This document shows positions 1 to 11,156 of a DNA stretch of 64,000 nt, one piece after another. Source of the stretch: Bimastos eiseni (taxonomy: Eukaryota; Annelida; Clitellata; Crassiclitellata; Lumbricidae); assembly GCA_959347315.1 (NCBI GenBank), contig OY365809.1:46134368-46198367 (forward strand), read 5' to 3'. The notes below the pieces were generated by a model that saw nothing but the letters and a program-made list of their open reading frames with translations, was not told the origin of the DNA and did not search any database. Each line of letters begins with the position of its first letter. The first letter of the stretch is position 1. The translations under genes were made by a program, and so were the position numbers.

Positions 1-107
1 ATGCCAATGATGTTTACACCTTTGAGTAGGAAGAGAGAGAAAATGGAAAACGTTTGGAATGTTTTTCTGAAAGCACTTTTCTGTACAGATGAACATCTGG
101 CTGTGTC

Positions 108-190
108 TGTCCGTCCGCCCGCCCGCCCGCCCGTCCGTCTGTCTGTCCGTCCGTCCGTCCGTCTGTCCGTCCGTCTGTCTGTCTCTGTTT
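108..190. repeat. CCGT/CTGT/CCGC pyrimidine-rich microsatellite
   Basis: Imperfect 4 bp repeat of CCGT, CTGT and CCGC units. The open frames over it are repeat artefacts. The rest of 1-590 shows no gene or recognisable element. Confidence 0.85.
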
Positions 191-597
191 GTCTGGTTGC
201 AAATGAATATCAGAAGGAAGGTTTGCTTAGTTGACACCACTGGTCGTGTCTAAATGTCAGAACATCTCCAGAACTAAAACTCAGTCATTAATATTACTTA
301 TTACGTCATTGAAAAGAGGAGGTTTTGCTAACCAGGTCTTGAAGTGCGTCAATGCGTTGTGGACATGTGCAATGTGCTTAAAGAGCATATGTTGGAACAG
401 ATTACGTGTGGTATATAATTATACATCTGGTGGAAAGATTATAATGAGTGCATCTGGTCGCTGTTATTAAGAGTACTTACGCTTCTTACTGGTATGTTTT
501 ATGTTGCACGTAGTATACGTTTTATGTTGAACATGGTGCATGAATAATTGAGCTGGGTATGTTTATGAGTGAACATCAATCAATCAATGAAACTTAA

Positions 598-660
598 TAC
601 AGCGCCTCTTCAAGAAATCTACTCAGAGGTGCTCCTGGTCCAACCTCGGTCATTAAGACA
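598..660 (+). mobile_element. Dispersed repeat, 'TACAGCGCC...' family, copy 1
   Basis: The stretch begins TACAGCGCCTCTTCAAGA and continues with CTACTCAGAGGTGCTC. Related stretches occur near 39423 (+), 49783-49832 (-) and 56527 (+). Recurrence on both strands of unrelated loci suggests a SINE-like family. Its boundaries and full length are not visible here. Confidence 0.5.
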
Positions 661-833
661 GTTTTCAGAGTGGAAAAACAGGGTAGAGAGTTCTTAGGTA
701 AGTGTCAAAGATCCAATTAGAGGCTATTCCAAGCAGTTGGGACCACAACAGAAAAAGCACAATACTGCATCGTAGAGGTCCTAGAGAAAGGGACATGAAG
801 AAGACCGTGTGATGTGGTTGAACATGTTACGTT

Positions 834-1215
834 GATACTTGATAATTGAACATGGTATGTTGATAATTAAACATGGTATGTTGATAATTAAACATGGTAT
901 GTTGATAATTGAACATGGTATGTTGATAATTGAACATGGTATGTTGATAATTGAACATGGTATGTTGATAATTGAACATGGTATGTTGATAATTGAACAT
1001 GGTATGTTGATAATTGAACATGGCATGTTGATAATTGAACATGGTATGTTAATAATTGAACATGGTATGTTGATAATTGAACATGGTATGTTGATAATTG
1101 AACATGGCATGTTGATAATTGAACATGGTATGTTAATAATTGAACATGGTATGTTGATAATTGAACATGGTATGTTGATAATTGAACATGATATGTTGAT
1201 AATTGAACAGGGTAT
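834..1215. repeat. 21 bp minisatellite, about 18 copies
   Basis: Tandem array of a 21 bp unit (TTGATAATTGAACATGGTATG with few variants). The unit is a multiple of three, so long frames stay open on both strands and translate as 7-residue repeats. I treat these as artefacts, not genes. Confidence 0.95.
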
Positions 1216-1379
1216 GTTTAGCAGAGCAGACAGAGCTATCTGAGATTGAGTCCTATATTCTAAGTGCAAAAATGCTAAGTCCATGATTTGGTTTCAAACA
1301 CCTTTATCTCTCTTAAGTATTTTGGACAGTTTTAATGTCCAGTGGCTCCACTAACTGAGCATTCGTATGTGTGTATCTG

Positions 1380-1840
1380 TGTCTGTGTGTGTTTTTGTGT
1401 GTGGTCCTGTGTGTGTGTGTGGTCCTGTGTGTGTGTGCCTGTGTGTATGTGGTCCTGTGTGTGTGTGTGCCTGTGTGTGTGTGGTCCTGTGTGTGTGTGT
1501 GTGCCTGTGTGTGTGTGGTCCTGTGTGTGTGTGTGCCTGTGTGTGTGTGGTCCTGTGTGTGTGTGTGTGTGTGCCTGTATGTGTGTGGTCCTGTGTGTGT
1601 GTGCCTGTGTGTGTGTGGTCCTGTGTGTGTGTGTGCCTGTGTGTGTGTGGTCCTGTGTGTGTGTGTGCCTGTGTGTGTGTGCCTGTGTGTATGTGGTCCT
1701 GTGTGTGTGTGTGCCTGTGTGTGTGTGTGCCTGTGTGTGTGTGGTCCTGTGTGTGCATGTGTGCCTGTTTGTGTGTGTGTGCCTGTGTGTGTGTGTGGTC
1801 CTGTGTGTGTGTGTGCCTGTGTGTGTGTTTGTGGTTGCCT
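1380..1840. repeat. Composite (TG)n minisatellite
   Basis: Alternating (TG)n runs separated by TGGTCC and TGCC spacers form a higher-order array of roughly 30-60 bp periods. Three overlapping frames stay open as Cys/Val-rich peptides because the sequence lacks stops. There is no coding signal. Confidence 0.92.
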
Positions 1841-2137
1841 CTGCGTTTATATCTTCTAAGCAATTGTGTTTATCTGTTGTCTCTGTTTATTGTTTGATGT
1901 TTAAACAACACAGATTTCATAACCTTTTGCTTCTCGGAAGCAATTGAGATTGCATTTTAGGCAGGGTATATAGGGCAGGAACTTTACGCATAAGTTTCTT
2001 ATAAATGTTTATAGATTAATAATGAATATTTTAAGGGGTCCGTATGACCCTGCGGATGTTGGGAACCTTTTAGTTGGAGGTCATGAGTCATAAGGGAGGT
2101 CGAATGGCACTTATGCCAGGCAGACATACATGAAACT

Positions 2138-2237
2138 CCGTCGCTGCCTTGTAATGGAGTGGTGCCAGTCAGAAGCCGGGCGAAAGGAGGAGGGAGCCGC
2201 TAATCATCTTTATTATGATAGGTGGGTCGTTTAACGG
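2138..2237 (+). mobile_element. SINE-like dispersed repeat, 'GGTGCCAGTC' family, copy 1
   Basis: About 100 bp sharing ordered blocks with 33833-33938 and 41977-42080: a GGTGCCAGTC-like block, AAGCC.GG..GAAAGGAG, an AGGG block, AATCATCTT and a TCGTTAA-like end. Shared block order in three unrelated places indicates a dispersed repeat. The class is uncertain. Confidence 0.55.
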
Positions 2238-2589
2238 AAATGACTACACCACTACTATCTACACAGAGAGAGACAGAGACAGAGAGCCTTAGAGAGAGAG
2301 AGGGGCAGACAAGGAAGATATATCAGAGGGAAGAATGGTTTGTTCATCAGATGGTTGTATCTCTATGGTCTGTGTATACATCCAAAGGAGGAGAAGTATT
2401 TGGGAGAGAGATGCAGAGGGATGCAGTCATGGAAGGAGAAATACACAGAGAGTATGGAATTGGTTATTTATGACTTCAGCTGATTGTGCCTACGTTGGAA
2501 AAAGGCCTCAAGGCTTCTTGGCCTCTCTGTCTCTAGATATCTACATATTCATGCGATTTAATAGCTGCACTTAACTTTTTATACTCATT

Positions 2590-2662
2590 ATATGTATGTA
2601 TATATATATATATGTGTGTGTGTATGTTTACCTAACTGTATGTGTGTGTACTTCATTGTGCT

Positions 2663-2730
<68 letters not shown>
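2590..2730. repeat. (TA)n / (TG)n microsatellite
   Basis: (TA)n run at about 2664-2728, preceded by shorter TA and TG runs. Confidence 0.95.
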
Positions 2731-2731
<1 letters not shown>

Positions 2732-3476
2732 TGTGATAGCATTATGTACATTTAAAAAGTTACTAGTGGATCCAATGGAGTTTGTATGAACTTTCATCAA
2801 CTGGTAATTGTTCTGAATTGGACAGATGTGTCTGAGCTCTACTTTTTATCTTCTGCATAAATTTTCTAGCAAGATGTGACTTCTTCGGCATAGGGTAGGG
2901 TGGTGTAATGTAGGAATGGTTGGCATGCGTGGGGTGAAGTATCTAAGGTAAGATAGAGGGTAGAGTAGAATGGGGATAATTCTAGAAATCCTGCTGTGCG
3001 TTGCATTGACTTCTGGGAATGAAAGGTACTAGTTTCTTCCTTATGGCAGAAATAATGTAATCCCTTGTTCTGAAATGGATGTTTTTTGCACTCATTGGGA
3101 TGAAAGATGTTAATTCAGAAATGATAAGACCACAGTTCTTAGAAATTGGCCAACAAAGTTTGAATCCTGGAAGCAATGCAGAAAGTTGTTTGACTTTTTG
3201 GCTCTGAGAGGTTCTTCCAAAAATGAGTTCTTGAAATTCTCTTCCAACCTCTACTTTCACATTGTGCTGACATGACATCTCTTCAATGCTCGTCCTCTGA
3301 CTCTGGATAATAGTCATGCATCAGATGCGCTTCTTGTCCTTTCTCTGCTCATATAATCAGAAATGACATTAATGCAGTGTTAGTTGGAGTTTTGTTCAGG
3401 AGACAATTCTATAAATATCTTGTGGTCATTACAGTGGATGATTGAAATGACCCAATTGGTTTTCTTCTATTTTCAG
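2731..3476 (+). other. Intron-like stretch upstream of the giant exon
   Basis: No recognisable gene. A 111-codon open frame on the minus strand (2982-3317) has no familiar motif and no convincing splice context. The stretch ends in a strong polypyrimidine tract and CAG acceptor at 3476, so at least its end is intronic for the gene that follows. Confidence 0.5.
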
Positions 3477-6400
3477 GCCGTCAGCCACTCAACCCAGAAG
3501 CGAATATCGAGCGACAACCGTTCAAACTCTTCCACCGGTCACCATCGTTTCTACAACTGGAACACAACGCATTTCTATCCGGATGTACACAAATTGGACA
3601 TTGGGATATTGTTTCGACACAGTGATAGGTTCAACCGGTTGGACCACCACGACAGAAATGCCTCTGGGAATGAGGAGGAAGAACCGGGGTACGTGAGCAG
3701 CAGCACTTCGAGCAGCGAGCAGGAGCACGGCCGCAAGAGAGCACCACAAAGAGATTTCACTCAGAAGAAGATGCTGGTGACTGCGCCTCCTAGGAGTCAT
3801 ATCGACAATGTCGGTGCTACGAGAAATGGACTCGGAGTCAAGATCGACATTGACTTTGACTCTTGCAGTGACGAGGATGATCGTGACAGGTGGCACAAGA
3901 GTCCGGTTCGTCTGAGGCGCATACGAAGACAGGACGGTCGTCCACTCTCGGCTGAGATCAACTATGATGCAGCATCAAAGAAACTCTACATCCATACGCT
4001 TTCGAAGAAGATGGACCCAAGCGGAAAGAATGGCAGAGTCTCTGAGCCAGGTGCTCCGAGGGCTGGGAAGATTTCGCGTCGACTGAGTTCCCCTGGAACT
4101 GGAGGAAGTCAACCGATGGTCAGGCGATTTGAGAGGAAGATGGAGAAGGGACTGGGAGAAAAGCAGTCTCATAGCTTGAGGAATGGAGCTGTTAAGTCGG
4201 ATTCTGTTGGGACGTTGTCGGTTGCAAAGACTCGCGAAAGACGCAACTTCATCAAAAGACTTGGCATACTCCAAGGTCTGGATTTGTATGATGAGACCCG
4301 AGAAAGGGCGAGGACTGAAGGGAAACTGGGTAAGCGGGGGGATGACAGGGTGAACGGCTGTAGGGATGGGGTCAGCAATGACCTGGTCAGTGTGCGTTCT
4401 GGTCAACTCAGTCGGTCACAGGAGGACATTCGTTACATCGAACCTGCTCGTACAGAATGGAAAGTCTTGGGAAGCGAAGTGAGCGACGGTCAAGCGAAGA
4501 GCAGTGTCTGTGCACAAGAGAAGCATGTTGTCCGAGAATGGAAACGCAAAGCGAATTGTTCATCAAATGAAAATGAGAAACCTGTGGACACTTACGATCT
4601 ACCGAGAAATCAGGAGAATCTGTCTCAGTCAAATATCGGTTTTGGGGTTTCACAATCAGGAAAAAGCTTCAGTTGGTATCCAAGAACCGGTTCTTCATTT
4701 GAGAACATATACGACCGTGTAGGTTTGGATGAAAGGACTGGAAACGTGGCACAGGACATGGAACTAAATGAGAGGAAAAGGGAGAAATTTGAGTCGGACC
4801 GATTGGTCAGCGATCGAAAAAAGAATATTGGTTCTACTGAATTGAAGTTTCCAAACGTTCGACCATCTTCGTTTTATGGAGAAATCACTGGACTTAAGAA
4901 CGTTGGCAAGACAAAGGCGGACATCGATCGTCAGAGAGTGTCTCCCATGTCTCAGCCATTGTCTGGATGTCATGGCAATGCCACTCCTGACCAGAACAAA
5001 CCCCAGAGGAAATTGATGCACATGGATGCAAAAACTCTGATGGAGGAGGAAAAGCAGAAGTTTGAGGATTACAAGATGGAATATCGTCGCCATTGGTCTG
5101 GACAAGATAGCGGAGACGAGAAGGAAGGGATCATAAAAGGTCGGTCTATGGACAAAGGTCACAATGAGTCACAACCTCCTTCCATTCCTCCAGATGACTA
5201 TGTTTACATACTGAGGAAAATCCATCACACAAGACAGGACGCTCTGGTCCTTCGTGAGCCCCGGCAGACCACATCGAGTGGTTTGCGAGTAGACCTCCAT
5301 CATCAGACACAGTCTGTCGATGTACCTTTGATGCGATCTGAGCCCTTGTTGTCATTGCATGGAAGCCAGCCCAGGTCGCCACAGAATCCAGGGACCACCG
5401 CTGAAGAGGTCGATGGTTGGGTGGGAGGGCAAAAGACAATGCAGTTACCAAGCGAGATATACTTGGACCGCTACGAGTATAACAGAAATATGGGAATACT
5501 AAAAGATGGCAAAACCAGTGAAAGGAAAGATGGAAGGAGTGAGGAAACGGAAGTTGATGGAATGATGTCTGCATTTCAAGGCATTAGCAGATGCAGTAGC
5601 TCACATCATGACACGGCAGACCCAGTGACTTCGTTTGATGGGAACCCAATTCAATCAAGGCGCCCTGATCTGATTCCATCCCCAATGGCTGTTGCCACTC
5701 GACTAGGCTACCCCACGGATACCAAACAAAACAAAGCGAAGGTAGGACTTGGTAGAGAGGACCACCCTCTGTCGGGCCATATGGAATTGGGAGGATACCC
5801 AAACAGTCCAGACAGGGTACCACGGACCCAAGCGGGTCTCCTGCATAAACCTCCAAAACCACGAAAAGATGAGTTTTCTGCTGTCAATGTTGGACCAAAG
5901 CAATGGCTGTACAACACGACCTATGAGCCAAGCACACCCCCGGCGCTTGGACCCGACGGACACGACGTCTTCACAAGTCCAGTGTTCAATAGGGATGGTC
6001 AATTTTCTGCAGAGGGGAACATAGAATCCCAGGGTTCTGCACCTTGGGACGTGTGTTGGTTACCCCCTCTACCACCTCCACCGCCACCACCGCCTTCTCC
6101 CCCATCATCGACTTCCATGAATGTCTTTCGAACTCTACCAGAACAATATCGCCTGAGTATCCAGGAACCATCGTCTGCAATCACGGACAGCCTCGTCACG
6201 AAGAATGGCATTCTCCCACTTTACCACAAGGATTCAAACGAAGGGAAAGTGAAGATAGCGCAGCTCCCTTTGAACCCCTGTGATAGTAAGCAAGACCGAC
6301 CCTTCCCATCCACCCAGACTTACCTGACGAATCCTGCTTTAGATCTACCCATTGACTTCAAAAATGGGCAGAGGTACGACAAGGCAATGGTTTTCAGCCT

Positions 6401-9400
6401 CACCGGATTCCATAAACGACCGGATGACTCAGATTTTGTGCGAGAACAGATGTCGCCACAGTCTCCGGAACCCAGCAATTCTTTTTCCAGACATCCGTCT
6501 GGATTCAAAGATCCAGATCTCAACATTGATCCATCGTCTTTTCTGCCTTTAAACTCTGACTGTTTGAGACAGACTCAGTGGACGAATGCAGAGAAGCGAA
6601 GGCCGTTCATCTGGAATGACAGGGACAAACGAAGGCCAATTGTCGACTGGCCTGACCTCGAAACTCTCTCTACTGAGCCTGAGATCCAGGCGGATGTTAA
6701 TTGCCACCAGTGGCCCTTTGAAGCAACCTTTGACCCTAGGGAACAACCTTCTTATGAAAGGAACAAACCAGACTTGTCAGCTCGCCTGGAAACACACGAT
6801 GTCAACAGCTTTAGTGATGTTGTTGATCGGCAGCAGATGATTGCCCCTCACGAGAATCTTAATTACTATCTGAGACCTTCTGATTCTGTGATGAGTCCAG
6901 CAAGAAAGTCTTCATCAAATCAGACGGATTTCTCTTCACCAATGAATTGCCAGGTGAGATCCTCTGAGTTCTCCCAACTGAAAGGTCAAATATCGGAGAG
7001 TAATGGAAGCCCACAGGTCTTTTACGCAGTTCAGGTCCCGTCGGGTCAGTCAAAAACGGCAATGGAGGATGAGAGAAGGAGTCCAACGACCGAGCCACTC
7101 CCTTATCCACCCAGGCCATCATCAAGGGTTCCACAATTCAGTCTCGATCCTCTTCTCCAAGCCGAAAGCCAAGCATCCGCAACTCACGATATCCGTGATT
7201 TTGGAAATCGAAATCTATGCAATGTTGATTTTGGAGTTGAAGCACGACCTGGCAATATTGCTATGTCAAAACCAAGTAATAAGCAAAGTGTGGAGTTTGG
7301 TAAACTAGTGTGGCCTTTGATGCCCTCTGAGGAGGGTCGAAAGGTCAAGGAAGTGAGGTCAATTTCTCAGCCGAATGTCTGGCATCCAGTCAGTGGTTCT
7401 TCTGGTAACGTTCAGCTGAAGACAGTTCTAGAGAAGAAGCTCTCTCATCAGAAGCAACTATTGTCCGATGAAAAGACAAATGAGAAGACAAAAGAGAAGA
7501 CGAATGAGAAGACAATAATTCCTCAGAATCAGTCGAAAGCATCGGCAGAATATGAGAAACACATCAACCGAAGCCAAGAATCGTACAAAGCCAAGAAAAT
7601 GACGACCATCGAGTCTGAACTGGACAACAATCTCCCGACGACGAGGTCGGTGAACATCGCTTCTTCCTCCGATGCCAAGAGATGCGCCTCAAGAGATGAG
7701 GTGCCAAGCATTGTTCTTCCAAAGCAGAAGAGTGCACTGGAGTTGCATCTTTCGTCTTCGTTCGTCCGGCCAAGTGCGTCTTCCGGAAACACGCCTTCCG
7801 AAGACATCCAGAGGGGTCTCATGCGAGGAGAACCCTACAACATCGAGGTCGACATCCAGCCGCCTCGAACGGCAGACAGTCCGCAGGTCTTTGGGATGTC
7901 CGTGCGTATGTCTGCCTCTGAGGAGCAGCTCGCTCAGGCCGGGCAAGGACCGGGGGGAGACCCCGAAGACGAGATGCCCCGTATCAGCATCACTGCAATC
8001 AAGGCCAAACTGTTCGGGGAGAACGAAGAGTCTACGAATAGACTCATCACGGGTCGTCAGTTGCCGATCCACATCGACCCCCAGCAGAGTAAGAAGCAGG
8101 CTCTGGTTAATAAGAGCAATGGCGAAGAAGAGAAAAACCGGCTGATGAATGCAGAGAGTAATGCCAAGGGCAGAGGTGCACTGGAGGATGACAGACTGTA
8201 TGATTATGTCTCTTATAAGGATGGACTGAAAAAGAAAACATCTAAGATCTATGACCAGTTGACGGATTTTGAGAGGACTTATGAAGGACTCAACTTCGAC
8301 GATGACCCTGACATTGATCGTCGTCCTCCACAGAACGGATGCGATGGAAACGAGTGTCACCCGGATCCACCAAACGTCAAGCGTCTTTCCATCACGAATC
8401 TTAAGCTTCTGACTGAGTCACAGGAGAGACTCATTCCAAAGTCCAGCCTTGACTACACCAAAGAATGGATTCGCACTGGAAAAGGTCCAGAATTTGAACT
8501 CCAGGACACGGAACAACGACATCGGACGACTTCTGAGAATGTTGACGAATTCCGAAATCAATCTGCTAATTCTGGATGTAACACAGCAGAGAATCCAGAG
8601 TGCCTGGGTAACTTTCCAAGAAAGGTTATAGATGACATGGCTTACCGCAAGTATGGCCAAAGTTTAATGTTCTCTGCCAGATCCGATCCAGATCTGCCAT
8701 TTAAGGCGGTTCCAGTGGGAATGTCATATCCCTCTGTGGAGTCCACCAGAAACTATCCATCAAATGATTTTGCAAGTCAGTTGATAGACAACTATAGGAA
8801 GACAATGAGAGAGCCACAGCAGTCTCTTCTGACTGATGTTCAGCCACCTAAGGAACTGAAAAGGGTTCATATCGCAACACAGATCAACTCCTATAAGTCT
8901 CCTCCACATTTTAACCATCCAAGCGGCAACCAATCAGAAGAGGCGTCTAATCATCATTCTATGTCTAGAGATGGTAGTTCAACGCGACCGGTGGAGCCCT
9001 CACGTGGTACGAGGGTCAGTCTGAGGCAGTTGAATAGGAGCACCTCCTTTGAGTCTTCTCGCAGAGAGGACAAACCGGAGACACATCAGTTGCCTCCGTC
9101 CGGAGTGGCAAAGCTCGTTGAGCTGTTTGAGTTGTCGCAGAGCGCACCCGATCTAACGGAGGCGAATCTGTTCGGAGAGAGTTACACGGAGACAGGGAAT
9201 GTGAAGATGTTGGAGAAAGCAAAGAGACAGAAGACACCAAAGGATGTTAAGCTGAGGAGTGAGAAGAGGTCAAGGATTCGACTGTTGAAGGTCAACGCCG
9301 ATTCTGGTTATGTAGAAAGCGAGAGTGACAGCTCTGGCCCTGAACTTCAACCTTTGACCTCTCACCCAACACAGAAAGAGGGTCAAATGGATTACAGCAT

Positions 9401-11156
9401 CCAACAGCCAAGTGACCAAGCCAAAAGACAGGAAGATCAGAAGCAATATCTCGCTCAGAGGGGGTTGAACTTTGCTGGATCTGTTCGGATGACCGGTAGC
9501 TGCGAAGAAGTTCTGAAGAGATCTGAAACAGCGGAAGAAAGAATGCGACGTCTGCAGAAACTCAGAGAAGATTGGTTTAAGAAGAATCCAGAGTCAGAAG
9601 AAGGAACAAAACCAATGTTTGGCTTTGATTCAAGATTAAAGAAAAAGTCAACAGCAGATCCCGCACAGAGTGGGACGATCTTCACAATGTCATCTGTTGA
9701 TCCGGTTGCTACTAAGACGAGCGGAGAAAAGCAGATGATGAGTGGCCTTGATAGTGGAGTAGGACTCTTTCCATCTCCAAATCCTCCTACGCATAGAGAT
9801 ACTTCACTCACAAAGCCAGGAAAGAGTCTGGACTCATTGGACTCAGCTGTCAACTCACATGAAAGCCTTGGAGTTCAATGCCATTTACAGAATGTAGGAG
9901 ACAAATGTGATACGAAGTTTAGGAGCAACACAAGGACTGAGAGGACCATTGGTCTTGACTCCGTCAGAGGACCTGAGGTTCAAAAGACAACCATTAATCT
10001 GAGTTTGTCGACACCATCAGCAACAAAGGTGGAGGAGCGCAGAGGGCTAAGGGGCGTTTCTTTTCCTTCTGCTCAGCTCTCAAACAGAGACAATCTGGTG
10101 GCAAAGTCCAAGGCGACTAATGGACCACCATTCCTCCATCAGCTGGACTCTTTTAACAATTCAACTGATAGACATCCATCCATCAAGACATCAACTGGAT
10201 ACGAGGCAGAGGAGGTCAAGGTCACCGAAAAACAGTCTATGACGGGTTTTTCTAAGGAACGGGAAAATCAGACGTTCCAGCAGAGCAGCAAAAGAGACAG
10301 AACAATAACTGAAATGAAAACGGAAAAGATGAAACTGGAGCCACGGCAGTTTGAGGCAAGCAAGAGGTTCGAGAGAACGGTTGATCGACCGACGAAGAAA
10401 TCGTTTGAATACGAATCACAAGAGTTTCATCACAAGGAGGAGGTGACGAACGATGTCGATGTGAAGATAACGAAACATGAGACGCAGACGAGAGCAGAGA
10501 GAATCTTCAAAGTGGAGAAGAAACAACAGCCTCCAGAGAGCACAATGGCAGAAGCCTCTACAGGAAGAAAGGACCACCTGTTGGCCTCGGCGCTTCCTCC
10601 TGCCTTCAGACTGCCTGCGCTCATCGATCGATTGGATTTCAGCGATGGAGAGCTGACGGATGCAACTGACGTCACCCTTGACGCAATGGTCGGATTCAAC
10701 CAAGCGAGACCCTCATCGCCAGACACGCTCGACTTCTCAGATGTCGAGATAACATCCGCCTCTGCATTCCCTTCTTCATCAAGACAAGGAGGAGGATTCT
10801 ACGCAAGAACAACTAAAGTGGTGCAGGAGAGGAGCTCTGAGGGATCATCGCAGACAGTCGAGACAATGACAAGGAACACAAGGGACGACAATTCAAAGCA
10901 GGATCAACTTCCGACAAGAGAAGAACTCCTGGCAAAGGCACAGTCGGAAATGAAGCTGTACAGGAAGGACAGAGGAGATAGGAAGACGGAAGCGGCGGAA
11001 CAGGCGGAGGAGCGGAGACGATCGATAAAGGAACTGGTCGACTCTTTTGAGGTGATGACGATGCCCTTTATGAGGACGAGACAGAGGAGTTCGGAGGTTC
11101 GAATGGAGGACGTCGAGGGAGCCATTGCGCAGAAGGGAAACACCGGGAGAGACTGA
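3477..11156 (+). CDS. Giant terminal exon of an unrecognised, largely disordered protein
   Basis: A 7680-nt open frame (2559 codons plus TGA) without an intron. I place the exon start at 3477, after the acceptor TTTTCAG in phase 0; the Met codons just upstream lie in the intron. Earlier exons would be upstream, probably outside the window. Composition is Ser/Pro/Lys/Glu/Gln-rich and predicted mostly disordered. Visible features are a poly-Pro tract near 6060-6110, a charged KTNEKTKEKTNEK run near 7470-7515, a short charged helix (RMRRLQKLREDWFKK) near 9545, and a duplicated LDFSD motif near 10633 and 10729. The C-terminal ~90 residues are charged and probably helical. There is no enzyme domain, membrane segment or signal peptide. 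Such exons occur in cytoskeletal or junctional scaffold proteins, but I cannot name the family. Coding status is very likely; function is unknown. Confidence 0.88.
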   Translation, partial: AVSHSTQKRISSDNRSNSSTGHHRFYNWNTTHFYPDVHKLDIGILFRHSDRFNRLDHHDRNASGNEEEEPGYVSSSTSSSEQEHGRKRAPQRDFTQKKMLVTAPPRSHIDNVGATRNGLGVKIDIDFDSCSDEDDRDRWHKSPVRLRRIRRQDGRPLSAEINYDAASKKLYIHTLSKKMDPSGKNGRVSEPGAPRAGKISRRLSSPGTGGSQPMVRRFERKMEKGLGEKQSHSLRNGAVKSDSVGTLSVAKTRERRNFIKRLGILQGLDLYDETRERARTEGKLGKRGDDRVNGCRDGVSNDLVSVRSGQLSRSQEDIRYIEPARTEWKVLGSEVSDGQAKSSVCAQEKHVVREWKRKANCSSNENEKPVDTYDLPRNQENLSQSNIGFGVSQSGKSFSWYPRTGSSFENIYDRVGLDERTGNVAQDMELNERKREKFESDRLVSDRKKNIGSTELKFPNVRPSSFYGEITGLKNVGKTKADIDRQRVSPMSQPLSGCHGNATPDQNKPQRKLMHMDAKTLMEEEKQKFEDYKMEYRRHWSGQDSGDEKEGIIKGRSMDKGHNESQPPSIPPDDYVYILRKIHHTRQDALVLREPRQTTSSGLRVDLHHQTQSVDVPLMRSEPLLSLHGSQPRSPQNPGTTAEEVDGWVGGQKTMQLPSEIYLDRYEYNRNMGILKDGKTSERKDGRSEETEVDGMMSAFQGISRCSSSHHDTADPVTSFDGNPIQSRRPDLIPSPMAVATRLGYPTDTKQNKAKVGLGREDHPLSGHMELGGYPNSPDRVPRTQAGLLHKPPKPRKDEFSAVNVGPKQWLYNTTYEPSTPPALGPDGHDVFTSPVFNRDGQFSAEGNIESQGSAPWDVCWLPPLPPPPPPPPSPPSSTSMNVFRTLPEQYRLSIQEPSSAITDSLVTKNGILPLYHKDSNEGKVKIAQLPLNPCDSKQDRPFPSTQTYLTNPALDLPIDFKNGQRYDKAMVFSLTGFHKRPDDSDFVREQMSPQSPEPSNSFSRHPSGFKDPDLNIDPSSFLPLNSDCLRQTQWTNAEKRRPFIWNDRDKRRPIVDWPDLETLSTEPEIQADVNCHQWPFEATFDPREQPSYERNKPDLSARLETHDVNSFSDVVDRQQMIAPHENLNYYLRPSDSVMSPARKSSSNQTDFSSPMNCQVRSSEFSQLKGQISESNGSPQVFYAVQVPSGQSKTAMEDERRSPTTEPLPYPPRPSSRVPQFSLDPLLQAESQASATHDIRDFGNRNLCNVDFGVEARPGNIAMSKPSNKQSVEFGKLVWPLMPSEEGRKVKEVRSISQPNVWHPVSGSSGNVQLKTVLEKKLSHQKQLLSDEKTNEKTKEKTNEKTIIPQNQSKASAEYEKHINRSQESYKAKKMTTIESELDNNLPTTRSVNIASSSDAKRCASRDEVPSIVLPKQKSALELHLSSSFVRPSASSGNTPSEDIQRGLMRGEPYNIEVDIQPPRTADSPQVFGMSVRMSASEEQLAQAGQGPGGDPEDEMPRISITAIKAKLFGENEESTNRLITGRQLPIHIDPQQSKKQALVNKSNGEEEKNRLMNAESNAKGRGALEDDRLYDYVSYKDGLKKKTSKIYDQLTDFERTYEGLNFDDDPDIDRRPPQNGCDGNECHPDPPNVKRLSITNLKLLTESQERLIPKSSLDYTKEWIRTGKGPEFELQDTEQRHRTTSENVDEFRNQSANSGCNTAENPECLGNFPRKVIDDMAYRKYGQSLMFSARSDPDLPFKAVPVGMSYPSVESTRNYPSNDFASQLIDNYRKTMREPQQSLLTDVQPPKELKRVHIATQINSYKSPPHFNHPSGNQSEEASNHHSMSRDGSSTRPVEPSRGTRVSLRQLNRSTSFESSRREDKPETHQLPPSGVAKLVELFELSQSAPDLTEANLFGESYTETGNVKMLEKAKRQKTPKDVKLRSEKRSRIRLLKVNADSGYVESESDSSGPELQPLTSHPTQKEGQMDYSIQQPSDQAKRQEDQKQYLAQRGLNFAGSVRMTGSCEEVLKRSETAEERMRRLQKLREDWFKKNPESEEGTKPMFGFDSRLKKKSTADPAQSGTIFTMSSVDPVATKTSGEKQMMSGLDSGVGLFPSPNPPTHRDTSLTKPGKSLDSLDSAVNSHESLGVQCHLQNVGDKCDTKFRSNTRTERTIGLDSVRGPEVQKTTINLSLSTPSATKVEERRGLRGVSFPSAQLSNRDNLVAKSKATNGPPFLHQLDSFNNSTDRHPSIKTSTGYEAEEVKVTEKQSMTGFSKERENQTFQQSSKRDRTITEMKTEKMKLEPRQFEASKRFERTVDRPTKKSFEYESQEFHHKEEVTNDVDVKITKHETQTRAERIFKVEKKQQPPESTMAEASTGRKDHLLASALPPAFRLPALIDRLDFSDGELTDATDVTLDAMVGFNQARPSSPDTLDFSDVEITSASAFPSSSRQGGGFYARTTKVVQERSSEGSSQTVETMTRNTRDDNSKQDQLPTREELLAKAQSEMKLYRKDRGDRKTEAAEQAEERRRSIKELVDSFEVMTMPFMRTRQRSSEVRMEDVEGAIAQKGNTGRD

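Noticed and set aside
781..1284. Long open frames on both strands with MLIIEHG / IPCSIIN repeats
   Set aside because: They come from a 21 bp minisatellite whose period is divisible by three; no splice sites or non-repeat coding sequence.
1342..1947. Three overlapping Cys/Val-rich frames of 160-200 codons
   Set aside because: Produced by (TG)n with regular spacers; all frames are open, which is typical of a stop-free simple repeat.
3384..3476. ATG at 3384 as the start of the giant protein
   Set aside because: A strong intron acceptor lies at 3476 and the upstream codons look intronic, so the exon more likely begins at 3477.
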